Positions 24,038-32,549 of a stretch of DNA of 64,000 nt are shown here, piece after piece; position 1 is the first letter of the stretch; each line of letters begins with the position of its first letter. Under the pieces are notes generated by a model. It did not search any database. It was not told the DNA's origin and was given only the letters and a program-made list of their open reading frames with translations. A program made the position numbers and the translations under genes. The DNA is from Burkholderiales bacterium (GTDB lineage Bacteria; Pseudomonadota; Gammaproteobacteria; Burkholderiales; Burkholderiaceae_C): NCBI GenBank assembly GCA_016703325.1, contig JADJCH010000062.1:248001-312000 (forward strand), given 5' to 3'.

Positions 24038-25615
24038 ATGAGACACTGGCCCCGCCTGGCCCTGATCGCCTGGGTGATGCTGCGCCACGGCATGGACCAG
24101 CTGGTGCTCAACCAGCTGCGCCACCACCGCGGCCTGCGCCTGCTGGCCCGCCTGCTGGCTCTGGGCCGCACCCACGACGCTCCGCGTGGTGAGCGGCTGC
24201 GACTGGCGCTGGAGCGCCTGGGGCCGATCTTCGTCAAGTTCGGCCAGGTGCTGTCCACCCGGCGCGACCTGATTCCGCCGGACATCGCCGACGAACTCGC
24301 GAAACTGCAGGACCAGGTGCCGCCCTTCCCCAGTGCACAGTCGCGCGCCATCGTCGAGCGCTCACTGGGCCGGCCAATCGAGGAGGCCTTCGCCAGCTTC
24401 GATGCCGACCCGGTGGCCAGTGCCTCAATCGCGCAGGTGCACTTCGCCATCCTGCACGACGGCCGCGAGGTGGCGGTGAAGGTGCTCCGCCCGGGCATGG
24501 TCGAAGTCATCGACGCCGACCTGGGCCTGCTGCGTGCGGCCGCCTACTGGCTGGAGCGCATCTCGGCGGACGGCCGGCGGTTGCGCCCCCGCGAGGTGGT
24601 GGCCGAGTTCGACAAGTACCTGCACGACGAACTCGACATGGTGCGCGAGGCCGCCAACGCCACCCAGTTGCGCCGCAACATGGCCGGGCTGGACCTGCTG
24701 ATCGCCCCTGAAATGCACTGGGAGCTCTCCACCGCCGACGTGCTGGTGATGGAGCGCATGAAGGGGGTGCCCATCAGCCAGGTGGACCGGCTGCGCGAGG
24801 CCGGCGTCGACATCAAGAAGCTGGCCCAGGATGGGGTGACCATCTTCTTCACCCAGGTGTTCCGCGACGGCTTCTTCCACGCCGACATGCACCCGGGCAA
24901 CATCATGGTGTCGATCGCGCCGGAGACCTTCCAGCGTTACATCGCGCTGGATTTCGGCATCGTCGGCACACTGGACGAAACCGACAAGGCCTACCTGGCG
25001 CAGAACTTCCTGGCCTTCTTCCGGCGCGATTACCGGCGCGTGGCCGAGCTGCACATCGAGTCCGGCTGGGTGCCGGCAACCACGCGGGTGGATGAACTCG
25101 AAGGGGCGGTGCGTGCGGTCTGCGAGCCGCACTTCGACCGCCCGCTCAAGGACATCTCGCTGGGCCAGGTGCTGCTGCGGCTGTTCCAGACCTCGCGGCG
25201 CTTCAATGTCGAGATCCAGCCGCAGCTGGTGCTGCTGCAGAAGACGCTGCTGAATGTGGAGGGGCTGGGCCGCCAGCTCGACCCGGAGCTGGACCTCTGG
25301 GCCACCGCCAAACCTTTCCTGGAACGCTGGATGAACGAGCAGATCGGCTGGCGCGCCCTGCTCGACCAGCTGGAGGATGAGGCGCCTCAGTACGCCAAGC
25401 TGCTGCCCCAGCTGCCGCGGCTGCTGCACGACGCACTGGCCGCACAGGTGCGGCAGGCCGGTGGCGCCGAAGCCTCTTCGCGCGAGCTGATGACCGCCCT
25501 GCTGCTGGAGCAACGCCGCACCAACCGCATGCTGCAGGGGCTGTTCTGGGTGGCAGGGGGCTTTGTGCTGGGAGCCCTGGTGGCCCGCTGGTTGCTCTGG
25601 CACTGGGGCCACTGA
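24038..25615 (+). CDS. ubiB: Ubiquinone biosynthesis protein UbiB (ABC1-type atypical kinase)
   Basis: A 525-residue UbiB. The KxGQ family motif FVKFGQVLSTRRDLIPPDIA lies near residue 65. Protein-kinase-like elements follow: AVKVLRPG (Lys), FHADMHPGNIMV (catalytic loop) and ALDFGIVG (DFG). Two hydrophobic segments near the C-terminus (GLFWVAGGFVLGALVARWLL) anchor it in the inner membrane. UbiB has ATPase activity needed for the hydroxylation steps of ubiquinone synthesis or its lipid handling. It follows ubiJ by 58 bp on the same strand. Confidence 0.95.
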   Translation: MRHWPRLALIAWVMLRHGMDQLVLNQLRHHRGLRLLARLLALGRTHDAPRGERLRLALERLGPIFVKFGQVLSTRRDLIPPDIADELAKLQDQVPPFPSAQSRAIVERSLGRPIEEAFASFDADPVASASIAQVHFAILHDGREVAVKVLRPGMVEVIDADLGLLRAAAYWLERISADGRRLRPREVVAEFDKYLHDELDMVREAANATQLRRNMAGLDLLIAPEMHWELSTADVLVMERMKGVPISQVDRLREAGVDIKKLAQDGVTIFFTQVFRDGFFHADMHPGNIMVSIAPETFQRYIALDFGIVGTLDETDKAYLAQNFLAFFRRDYRRVAELHIESGWVPATTRVDELEGAVRAVCEPHFDRPLKDISLGQVLLRLFQTSRRFNVEIQPQLVLLQKTLLNVEGLGRQLDPELDLWATAKPFLERWMNEQIGWRALLDQLEDEAPQYAKLLPQLPRLLHDALAAQVRQAGGAEASSRELMTALLLEQRRTNRMLQGLFWVAGGFVLGALVARWLLWHWGH

Positions 25616-25777
25616 CGCCCACAGGCAACACCGGTCAGCACGCCCCCGCCCGGTGACGGCGTTGGCCTGGCTCTTGCGTGGCTGCAGTGTCCCGGCGCGG
25701 CGCGGCGTCCGATAATGCGCGCCGCTGCCCGTCCAGCGCCCTGCTTCGCCCTTGCCACCGCCACCGCAGCTCCCGGC

Positions 25778-27241
25778 ATGAACACCACCCTGATCGTCTT
25801 CGTTGTGCTCTACCTCCTGGGCACCCTGGCCCTCGGCGTCTGGGCCGGCACGCGCATCAAGAACACCGCGGATTTCGCGATCGCCGGGCGCAGCCTGCCG
25901 CTGATCATGGTGGTGACCACCACCTTCGCGACCTGGTTTGGTGCCGAGACGGTGATGGGCATCCCGGCCAAGTTCGTGCAAGGCGGGCTGAACGCCATCG
26001 TCGAGGATCCCTTCGGCGCCGGCACCTGCCTGATCCTGGTGGGCCTGTTCTTCGCGAGCAGGCTCTACCGCATGAACCTGTTGACCATCGGCGACTTCTA
26101 CCGCCAGCGCTATGGCAAGGGCATCGAGGTGTTCTGCTCGATGGCCATCATCCTGAGCTACCTGGGCTGGGTGGCCGCGCAGATCACCGCGCTGGGCCTG
26201 GTCTTCACCGTGCTGACCAACGGCGCGATGAGCGAGACCACCGGCATGATCGTCGGCACCCTGGCGGTGCTGGTCTACGTGGTGGTGGGCGGCTTCCTGG
26301 CGGTGGCCTGGACCGACTTCATCCAGATGATCGTGCTGGTGGTGGGCATGTCCATCATCGCCTGGTTCTCCGCCGACCTGGCCGGCGGCGCCGGCGTGGT
26401 GCTGGACAAGGTGGCCTCGCAGGACCTCTGGCGCTTCCTGCCCGAACCCAGCTTCCATGAGGTGGCCTTCTTCGTCGGCGCCGGGCTGACCATGATGCTG
26501 GGCAGCATTCCGCAGCAGGACGTCTACCAGCGCGTGATGTCGGCCAAGGACGCGAAGACGGCCCGCAACGGCGCGGTGATCGGTGGCGCCAGCTACATCC
26601 TGTTCGCCTTCGTGCCCATGTTCGTGGTGGCCAGCGCCGTGGTGGTGATGGGCGATGAAGCGATGAAACTGGCCCAGGACGACTACCAGCGCGTGCTGCC
26701 CACCTTCGTGATGGCCAAGATGCCGCTGGTGATGCAGATCCTGTTCTTTGGTGCGCTGCTGTCGGCGATCAAGAGCACCTCGTCGGCCACCCTGCTGGCG
26801 CCGGCCACCAGCTTCGTCGAGAACATCCTGAAGAACCTGCGACCGCACATGGGCGACCGCCAGCAGCTGCGCGCGATGCGGTTTTCCATCGTGGCCTTCG
26901 CCGGCATCGTGCTGGCCTACGCGATCGCCATGCAGGGCACCTCCATCTATGAGCTGGTGTCCTCCGCCTACCAGGTCACCCTGGTCGGGGCCTTCGTGCC
27001 GCTGGTGTTCGGGCTGTATTGGAAGCGCTCCACCACGCAGGGCGCCATCGCCTCCATCACCGCCGGCGTGGCGGTTTGGATCGTCTTCTTCCCGCAGGTG
27101 AGCACCTTCGGCGAGCTGTTTCCCGGCCAGCTGGCGGGCCTGCTGGCCGCCCTGGTCGGCATGGTGGTCGGCTCCCTGGCACCCCAGGTGCTGGTGAATC
27201 GGCACGACCCGGACCATCACGTCAAGGGCTTGAACGCCTGA
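25778..27241 (+). CDS. Sodium:solute symporter family transporter
   Basis: A 487-residue inner-membrane protein of the SSS family with about 13 hydrophobic segments. The N-terminal features IKNTADFAIAGRSLP, TFATWFGAETVMGIP and GGFLAVAWTDFIQM are typical. The substrate is not evident; related proteins carry proline, pantothenate, acetate or sialic acid. ATG 25778 starts the first helix; the frame is open to 25715. It stands 162 bp after ubiB and seems a separate unit. Confidence 0.9.
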   Translation: MNTTLIVFVVLYLLGTLALGVWAGTRIKNTADFAIAGRSLPLIMVVTTTFATWFGAETVMGIPAKFVQGGLNAIVEDPFGAGTCLILVGLFFASRLYRMNLLTIGDFYRQRYGKGIEVFCSMAIILSYLGWVAAQITALGLVFTVLTNGAMSETTGMIVGTLAVLVYVVVGGFLAVAWTDFIQMIVLVVGMSIIAWFSADLAGGAGVVLDKVASQDLWRFLPEPSFHEVAFFVGAGLTMMLGSIPQQDVYQRVMSAKDAKTARNGAVIGGASYILFAFVPMFVVASAVVVMGDEAMKLAQDDYQRVLPTFVMAKMPLVMQILFFGALLSAIKSTSSATLLAPATSFVENILKNLRPHMGDRQQLRAMRFSIVAFAGIVLAYAIAMQGTSIYELVSSAYQVTLVGAFVPLVFGLYWKRSTTQGAIASITAGVAVWIVFFPQVSTFGELFPGQLAGLLAALVGMVVGSLAPQVLVNRHDPDHHVKGLNA

Positions 27242-27350
27242 ATTGCGGCCCCATCTGCGCTGCCGCGACATCCGACACGGCGGGGCCGGCCGCCGGATGG
27301 CAGCGTCCTTCTCCGCGTCCGGACCGCCGGGATCGGTGTGTTCGGGGACC

Positions 27351-27356
27351 TATAAT
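27351..27356 (+). promoter_or_regulatory. Candidate -10 box upstream of fmdB
   Basis: A perfect TATAAT lies 27 bp before the fmdB ATG, in an otherwise GC-rich gap after the symporter gene. No good -35 hexamer is seen 16-18 bp upstream (CGGGAT region), so an activator or extended recognition may be needed. Confidence 0.45.
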
Positions 27357-27383
27357 TTCCTGTTTTGCGTCAAGGGTTTAGCG

Positions 27384-27767
27384 ATGCCGATCTACGCCTA
27401 TCGTTGTTCTGCCTGCGGTCACAGCAAGGACGTGCTGCAGAAGCTGTCCGACCCGGCGTTGAGCACCTGCCCGGCCTGCGGGGCCGAGGCCTTCTCCAAG
27501 CAGGTGACTGCGGCGGGGTTCCAGCTCAAGGGATCCGGCTGGTACGTCACTGATTTCCGGGGTGGCAACAGCGGCACCGCCACGGCGGGCGGGAACGCCG
27601 GAGGCGCCGGTGGAAATGGGGCCACGGAGGGTGGCAAGGACAGCGCGGGCGCGTCCAGCCCCAGCCCGGGTGGCAGCGGCGACAACTCTTCGTCCACCTC
27701 CTCCACAGCCTCCACCGCCTCTGCGGCACCGGCCGCAGGTTGCGGCGGTTCTTGTGCCTGTCATTGA
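27384..27767 (+). CDS. FmdB-family zinc ribbon protein
   Basis: A 127-residue protein. The N-terminal zinc ribbon MPIYAYRCSACGHSKDVLQK with a second CPACG pair near residue 33 is the FmdB putative regulatory domain. It is followed by KQVTAAGFQLKGSGWYVTDF, also typical. From residue 60 on it is a Gly/Ser/Ala/Thr low-complexity tail ending CGGSCACH. The next gene starts one base after its stop. FmdB proteins have no firm function; the fmdB-DUF502-aspS order is characteristic of Burkholderiales. Confidence 0.9.
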   Translation: MPIYAYRCSACGHSKDVLQKLSDPALSTCPACGAEAFSKQVTAAGFQLKGSGWYVTDFRGGNSGTATAGGNAGGAGGNGATEGGKDSAGASSPSPGGSGDNSSSTSSTASTASAAPAAGCGGSCACH

Positions 27768-27768
27768 A

Positions 27769-28428
27769 GTGAAAAAATACATCATCGCCGGCCTGCTGGT
27801 CTGGCTGCCATTGGCCATCACCATCTGGGTGCTGGCGTGGATCGTGGGCGTGCTGGACGGCGTGTTCCAGGCCCTGGTGGCCACGGCCGCGGCCGTGCTG
27901 CCCGAAAGTGCGCAGAAGCTGCTCGACACCCTGGCCCACGTTCCCGGGCTGGGCGTGCTGCTGCTGCTGCTGCTGATGATGCTGACTGGCATGTTCGTCA
28001 CCAACATCGTCGGTCAGTGGTGGATTCAGCAGTGGGACCGCCTGCTGAGCAAGATCCCGATCGTCAAGTCGATCTACAGCTCGGTCAAACAGGTGTCGGA
28101 CACGCTGTTTTCCAGCAGCGGCCAGGCCTTCCGCGAAGCAGTGCTGGTTCAGTACCCCCGCCAGGGCTGCTGGACCATCGCCTTCGTGACCGGCCGCCCC
28201 GGTGGCGAGGTGGCCACACACCTGCACGGAGAGCATGTCAGCCTGTACGTGCCCACCACCCCCAACCCGACCTCGGGCTTCTTCCTGATGGCACCCCGCT
28301 CAGAGGTGCGCCCTCTTTCGATGAGCGTGGACGAAGCGCTGAAGTACATCATTTCGATGGGCGTGGTGACCCCCCCGACAAGCGACCCAACCCCTTCCAG
28401 TGGCAACGCCGTCCCGGCGCCGCACTGA
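27769..28428 (+). CDS. DUF502 family membrane protein
   Basis: A 219-residue inner-membrane protein with two hydrophobic segments (KKYIIAGLLVWLPLAITIWV near residue 2 and GVLLLLLLMMLTGMFVTNIV near 65). The conserved soluble part includes KIPIVKSIYSSVKQVSDTLF and FVTGRPGGE. The start is a GTG one base after the fmdB stop, giving the family-like MKKYI beginning; a GTG at 27754 is also possible. It lies between fmdB and aspS and is probably cotranscribed with them. Function unknown. Confidence 0.87.
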   Translation: MKKYIIAGLLVWLPLAITIWVLAWIVGVLDGVFQALVATAAAVLPESAQKLLDTLAHVPGLGVLLLLLLMMLTGMFVTNIVGQWWIQQWDRLLSKIPIVKSIYSSVKQVSDTLFSSSGQAFREAVLVQYPRQGCWTIAFVTGRPGGEVATHLHGEHVSLYVPTTPNPTSGFFLMAPRSEVRPLSMSVDEALKYIISMGVVTPPTSDPTPSSGNAVPAPH

Positions 28429-28487
28429 GCTGGGTGCGCCCCTTCAACCACCTTCGCTCCCCGCACCCACATTCCCGGAGATTCTCG

Positions 28488-30287
28488 ATGCGCAGCAGCT
28501 ATGCCGGCCTGGTCAGCGAACAGCTGATGGGCCAGACCGTGACCCTGATGGGTTGGGCCCACCGTCGCCGCGATCACGGCGGCGTGATCTTCATCGACCT
28601 GCGTGACCGCGAAGGCGTGGTCCAGATCGTCTGCGATCCGGACCGCCCGGAGATGTTCAAGACCGCCGAAGGCGTGCGCAACGAGTTCTGCCTGAAAGTG
28701 GTCGGCCTGGTGCGCGCCCGCCCGGGTGGCACCGACAACGCCAACCTGGTCTCGGGCAAGGTCGAGGTGCTGTGCCACGAGCTGGAGGTGCTCAACCCCA
28801 GCGTGACGCCGCCCTTCCCGCTCGATGACGAGAACCTGTCGGAAACCACCCGCCTGACGCACCGCGTACTGGACCTGCGCCGCCCGGCGATGCAGAAGAA
28901 CCTCATGCTGCGCTACAAGGTGGCGATGGAGGCACGCAAGTTCCTGGACGAGCAGGGTTTCATCGACATCGAAACGCCGATGCTGACCAAGTCGACCCCG
29001 GAAGGCGCGCGCGATTACCTGGTGCCCAGCCGCGTGCACGACGGCCACTTCTTCGCGCTGCCGCAGTCGCCCCAGCTGTTCAAGCAGCTGCTGATGGTCG
29101 CGGGCTTCGACCGCTACTACCAGATCACCAAGTGCTTCCGTGACGAGGACCTGCGCGCCGACCGCCAGCCCGAGTTCACGCAGATCGACATCGAGACCAG
29201 CTTTCTCGGCGAGCAGGAAATCCGCTCGATGTTCGAGGGCATGATCCGCCACGTCTTCCGCAAGACGATGAACGTCGAGCTGGGCGACTACCCGGTGATG
29301 CCCTACAGCGAGGCGATGCACCGCTTCGGCTCGGACAAGCCCGACCTGCGCGTCATGCTCGAATTCACCGAGCTGACCGACGTGATGGGCACGGTGGACT
29401 TCAAGGTCTTCTCCGGCCCGGCCACCACCCCGGGCGGCCGCGTCGTGGCGCTGCGCGTGCCGGGCGGCGCGGCGATGAGCCGCGGCGAGATCGACGGCTA
29501 CACCGAGTTCGTCAAGATCTACGGCGCCAAGGGCCTGGCCTGGATCAAGGTCAACGACGCCGCCAAGGGCCGTGACGGTCTGCAGTCGCCCATCGTCAAG
29601 AACCTGCACGACCAGTCCATCGCCGACATCCTGAGCCGCACCGGTGCGCAGAGCGGTGACCTGCTGTTCTTCGGCGCCGACAAGGCCAAGGTGGTCAACG
29701 ACGCGATCGGCGCGCTGCGCCTGAAGGTCGGCCACAGCGACTTCGGCAAGAAGAGCGGCCTGTTCGAGGACCGCTGGGCACCGCTGTGGGTGGTGGACTT
29801 CCCGATGTTCGAGTACGACGAGGAGGAGCAGCGCTGGAATGCCTGCCACCACCCGTTCACCAGCCCGAAGGATGGCCACGAGAACCTGATGGACATCGAT
29901 CCGGGTGCCTGCGTGGCCAAGGCCTACGACATGGTGCTCAACGGCTGGGAGCTGGGCGGCGGTTCGGTGCGGATCCACCGCGCCGAGGTGCAGGCCAAGG
30001 TCTTCGCGGCGCTGAACATCTCGCCCGAAGACCAGCGCGTCAAGTTCGGCTTCCTGCTCGACGCCCTGCAGTACGGCGCCCCGCCGCACGGTGGCCTGGC
30101 CTTCGGGCTGGACCGCCTGGTCACGCTGATGACCAAGGCCGAGTCGATCCGCGACGTCATCGCCTTCCCGAAGACCCAGCGCGCCCAGTGCCTGCTGACC
30201 GGCGCCCCCAGCCTGGTCGACGAGAAACAGCTGCGCGAGCTGCACATCCGCCTGCGCAACGCCCAGGCCGCCGCTGCCCAGAGCTGA
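28488..30287 (+). CDS. aspS: Aspartyl-tRNA synthetase
   Basis: A 599-residue bacterial-type AspRS, a class II enzyme. The N-terminal OB-fold anticodon domain (VTLMGWAHRRRDHGGVIFID) is followed by RVLDLRRPAMQ, motif 2 FRDEDLRADRQPEFTQID, the bacterial GAD insertion (about residues 300-420) and motif 3 GLAFGLDRLVTLM. Whether it also charges tRNA-Asn depends on gatCAB, which is not in the window. The ATG at 28488 begins the conserved sequence. A strong terminator follows. Confidence 0.97.
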   Translation: MRSSYAGLVSEQLMGQTVTLMGWAHRRRDHGGVIFIDLRDREGVVQIVCDPDRPEMFKTAEGVRNEFCLKVVGLVRARPGGTDNANLVSGKVEVLCHELEVLNPSVTPPFPLDDENLSETTRLTHRVLDLRRPAMQKNLMLRYKVAMEARKFLDEQGFIDIETPMLTKSTPEGARDYLVPSRVHDGHFFALPQSPQLFKQLLMVAGFDRYYQITKCFRDEDLRADRQPEFTQIDIETSFLGEQEIRSMFEGMIRHVFRKTMNVELGDYPVMPYSEAMHRFGSDKPDLRVMLEFTELTDVMGTVDFKVFSGPATTPGGRVVALRVPGGAAMSRGEIDGYTEFVKIYGAKGLAWIKVNDAAKGRDGLQSPIVKNLHDQSIADILSRTGAQSGDLLFFGADKAKVVNDAIGALRLKVGHSDFGKKSGLFEDRWAPLWVVDFPMFEYDEEEQRWNACHHPFTSPKDGHENLMDIDPGACVAKAYDMVLNGWELGGGSVRIHRAEVQAKVFAALNISPEDQRVKFGFLLDALQYGAPPHGGLAFGLDRLVTLMTKAESIRDVIAFPKTQRAQCLLTGAPSLVDEKQLRELHIRLRNAQAAAAQS

Positions 30288-30313
30288 CTTCGCTCACCTG
30301 CGGGTTCCAGCCA

Positions 30314-30337
30314 AGCCGGCCCGTGGGCCGGCTTTTT
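30314..30337 (+). terminator. Intrinsic terminator after aspS
   Basis: AGCCGGCCC (30314-30322) pairs perfectly with GGGCCGGCT (30325-30333) and is followed by a T-run through 30337. It starts 26 bp after the aspS stop. Confidence 0.9.
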
Positions 30338-30408
30338 GTTGCCTCTCCTGCGGCCTCCCCCATCCGAGGGTTCGACCTTGCGCCAGCGCACGCTCCAGCG
30401 GATCTGAC

Positions 30409-31216
30409 GTGAGGCAGCGCATCCCTTCGGAAGCCGCAATCCTCGATGCTGCGGGGATGAGTCACCCCCAACTTTCCGGCGCTGCGGAGAAGCTCCTGTC
30501 CTTGCTGGCGACCGGCTTGGCAGCGTTTCTGGGGGGCAGCGTTGCACTGGCCTGCGGCTGTGCAGCCGACCATGGGGCGGCGCTGTGGGCGGGTGTCCTG
30601 GCGTTGGCAGGCCACCTGGTCGTGCGTGAGCGCCGGGACGCGGCTGCCACCGTGGATTCCCGGCGGCGAGACCGGGCCGATGTGGCCGCCATGGTGGTCG
30701 GCGGCGCAGGCGTGCTGCTGGCCGCCCGCAGCGGGCCGGGCCTGGTCGGGGCCGGCATTGCCGCCGGGGTGCTGGGCTGGCTCGCCAGCCGCAGCAACCC
30801 TGCCCCAGGCCCGACGGCCCGGGCGCTGATGGCAGCGGTTTGCCTCTGGTGGGTGGTGACGGGCACAGACCAGGCCCATCGCCACAGCCTCAGTGCGATG
30901 GGGGCCCTCATCGGTGTGGGCCCTGCGCTCCTGCTGGCATCGGCACGGCTGCATGCTTCACGGGGTGTGGGTGGGCGTGGCATCGCGGCACTGACCGCTG
31001 TGTGCGGCCAGGCCTGGACGGCAGGCTGGGTGGTGGGCCGAGTGGCTTCCGACGGCAGCGGTGTGGGCCTTGCCGAGCGCGGTGGTCAGCCTGGCGGCGC
31101 TGCTGTGCCTGCACCTGCATCGCAACACGGCCGGACGGTGGCTGGCTTGGGGCGCCGCACTGCTCCACATCGGCCTGCTGGCGGCCTCGCTCTGGCAGGT
31201 GGTGGCCTTGCGGTAA
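30409..31216 (+). pseudogene. Frameshifted hydrophobic membrane protein, unrecognised
   Basis: From GTG 30409 (or ATG 30457) the frame encodes a hydrophobic protein with segments such as LLSLLATGLAAFLGGSVALA, VGAGIAAGVLGWLA and ALMAAVCLWWVVTG, up to ALTAVCGQAWTAGW near 31030. After that the same frame turns Gly/Pro/Arg-rich. The +1 frame, by contrast, continues with WLPTAAVWALPSAVVSLAAL and AWGAALLHIGLLAASLWQVV, ending at TAA 31216. A single-base shift near 31020-31035 therefore splits one membrane protein of about 265 residues. It could be true decay or a sequencing error. No family is recognised. Confidence 0.6.
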
Positions 31217-31232
31217 GGCTATCCTCTCGGTC

Positions 31233-31733
31233 ATGACGCCTGCTCCGCGCCCGCCCAAGATTCCGGAATCGGTCCTCGTGGTGATCCACACCCCCGATCT
31301 CGAGGTGCTGCTGATCGAACGCGCCGACCAGCCGGGCTACTGGCAGAGCGTGACCGGATCCAAGGACCGGGTGGACGAGGCGCTGGCGCACACCTGCCTG
31401 CGGGAGGTGGCCGAAGAGACCGGCATCCAGATCGGCACACCGGACGTCCCGCTGGAAGCGCTGCTCGATTGGCAGCTGAGCAACATCTACGAGATCTACC
31501 CGGTCTGGCGATACCGCTACGGGCCCGGCGTGACCCACAACACCGAGCACGTTTTCTCCCTGTGTGTGCCTGCCGGCATCCCGGTGCAACTGGCGCCGCG
31601 TGAACACCTGCGCCACGGCTGGTGGCCCTGGCGCGAAGCTGCGGACCGCTGCTTCTCGCCCAGCAATGCCGAGGCCATCCTGCAACTTCCGCAGCGGCTG
31701 CGCGCGGCCGCATCGGTAGTCGGGCCCCGATGA
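31233..31733 (+). CDS. nudB: Dihydroneopterin triphosphate diphosphatase (Nudix)
   Basis: A 166-residue Nudix hydrolase of the NudB type, removing pyrophosphate from dihydroneopterin triphosphate in folate synthesis. The Nudix box begins GSKDRVDE and ends LREVAEETGI; the first spacing is one residue longer than the textbook box. WQSVTGS before it and NTEHVFSL after it are NudB-like. It overlaps the next gene by 4 nt (ATGA). Confidence 0.87.
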   Translation: MTPAPRPPKIPESVLVVIHTPDLEVLLIERADQPGYWQSVTGSKDRVDEALAHTCLREVAEETGIQIGTPDVPLEALLDWQLSNIYEIYPVWRYRYGPGVTHNTEHVFSLCVPAGIPVQLAPREHLRHGWWPWREAADRCFSPSNAEAILQLPQRLRAAASVVGPR

Positions 31734-32524
31734 GAAACGTCCAACGCAATGCGTCGCAGGACTCGACCTGCCTGCGCGTGGCCACCTACAACATCCACAA
31801 GGGCGTGCGCGGCCTCGGTCCGCGGCGCAGGTTGGAGATCCACAACCTCGGGCTGGGCATCGCCGCGCTGGACGCCGACCTGGTGTTCCTGCAGGAGGTG
31901 CGGCTGTTTCACCATCGGGACGCGCGCCACTTCGACCGCACCTGGTTTGGCTGGCCCGAGCAGGGCCAGGCCGATTTCCTGGCGCCGGACGGCTACGAGT
32001 CGGCCTACCGCACCAACGCCATCACCCGCGATGGTGAACACGGCAACGCGCTGCTGTCGCGCTGGCCGCTGGGGGAGGTGGAGCACCACGATGTGTCCGA
32101 CCACCGCTTCGAGCAGCGTGGGCTGCTGCATGTGGTGGTGCAGCTGCAAATGCGGAGGCTGCATGCCATCGTGGCGCATTTCGGCTTGATCCATGCGAGC
32201 CGGGTGCGCCAGGCCCGGCGACTGTGCAGCTACGTGGCGGCCGAGGTGCCGGCGGGAGATCCGGTGCTGGTGGCCGGGGACTTCAACGACTGGGGCGAGC
32301 GCCTTGATCCCGTGATGGAACAAGGGGGGCTGCAGCGGGCCCGCCCACCGGGACCGGTGCGCCGCTTTGCCACCTTCCCTTCTCGCATGCCCTTGTTCGG
32401 GCTCGACCGTGTCTACTCCCGAGGCCTGCGCTGCACCGGACAGCAGGTGCCGCGGGGCCCGGCCTGGGCCCGCATGTCCGACCACCTGCCTCTGGTGGTG
32501 GAGCTTGAGCTGGACGCGGGCTGA
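31730..32524 (+). CDS. Endonuclease/exonuclease/phosphatase family protein
   Basis: A 264-residue metal-dependent phosphodiesterase-fold protein. Diagnostic motifs are ATYNIHKGVRG, VFLQEVRLF (Glu), GNALLSRWPL, AGDFNDWGE and SDHLPLVVE (Asp-His pair). Its ATG overlaps the nudB stop, and the clsB gene begins 25 bp after its stop. The three-gene run nudB-EEP-clsB is a common Burkholderiales arrangement, suggesting a link to phospholipid turnover, but the substrate is unknown. Confidence 0.88.
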   Translation: MRNVQRNASQDSTCLRVATYNIHKGVRGLGPRRRLEIHNLGLGIAALDADLVFLQEVRLFHHRDARHFDRTWFGWPEQGQADFLAPDGYESAYRTNAITRDGEHGNALLSRWPLGEVEHHDVSDHRFEQRGLLHVVVQLQMRRLHAIVAHFGLIHASRVRQARRLCSYVAAEVPAGDPVLVAGDFNDWGERLDPVMEQGGLQRARPPGPVRRFATFPSRMPLFGLDRVYSRGLRCTGQQVPRGPAWARMSDHLPLVVELELDAG

Positions 32525-32549
32525 GGACCGCTCGCTGCAGGTGGATGCG

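Noticed and set aside
24425..27271. Minus-strand frame of 948 codons spanning ubiB and the symporter
   Set aside because: It crosses two clear plus-strand genes and has low-complexity His/Gln/Gly composition typical of antisense frames.
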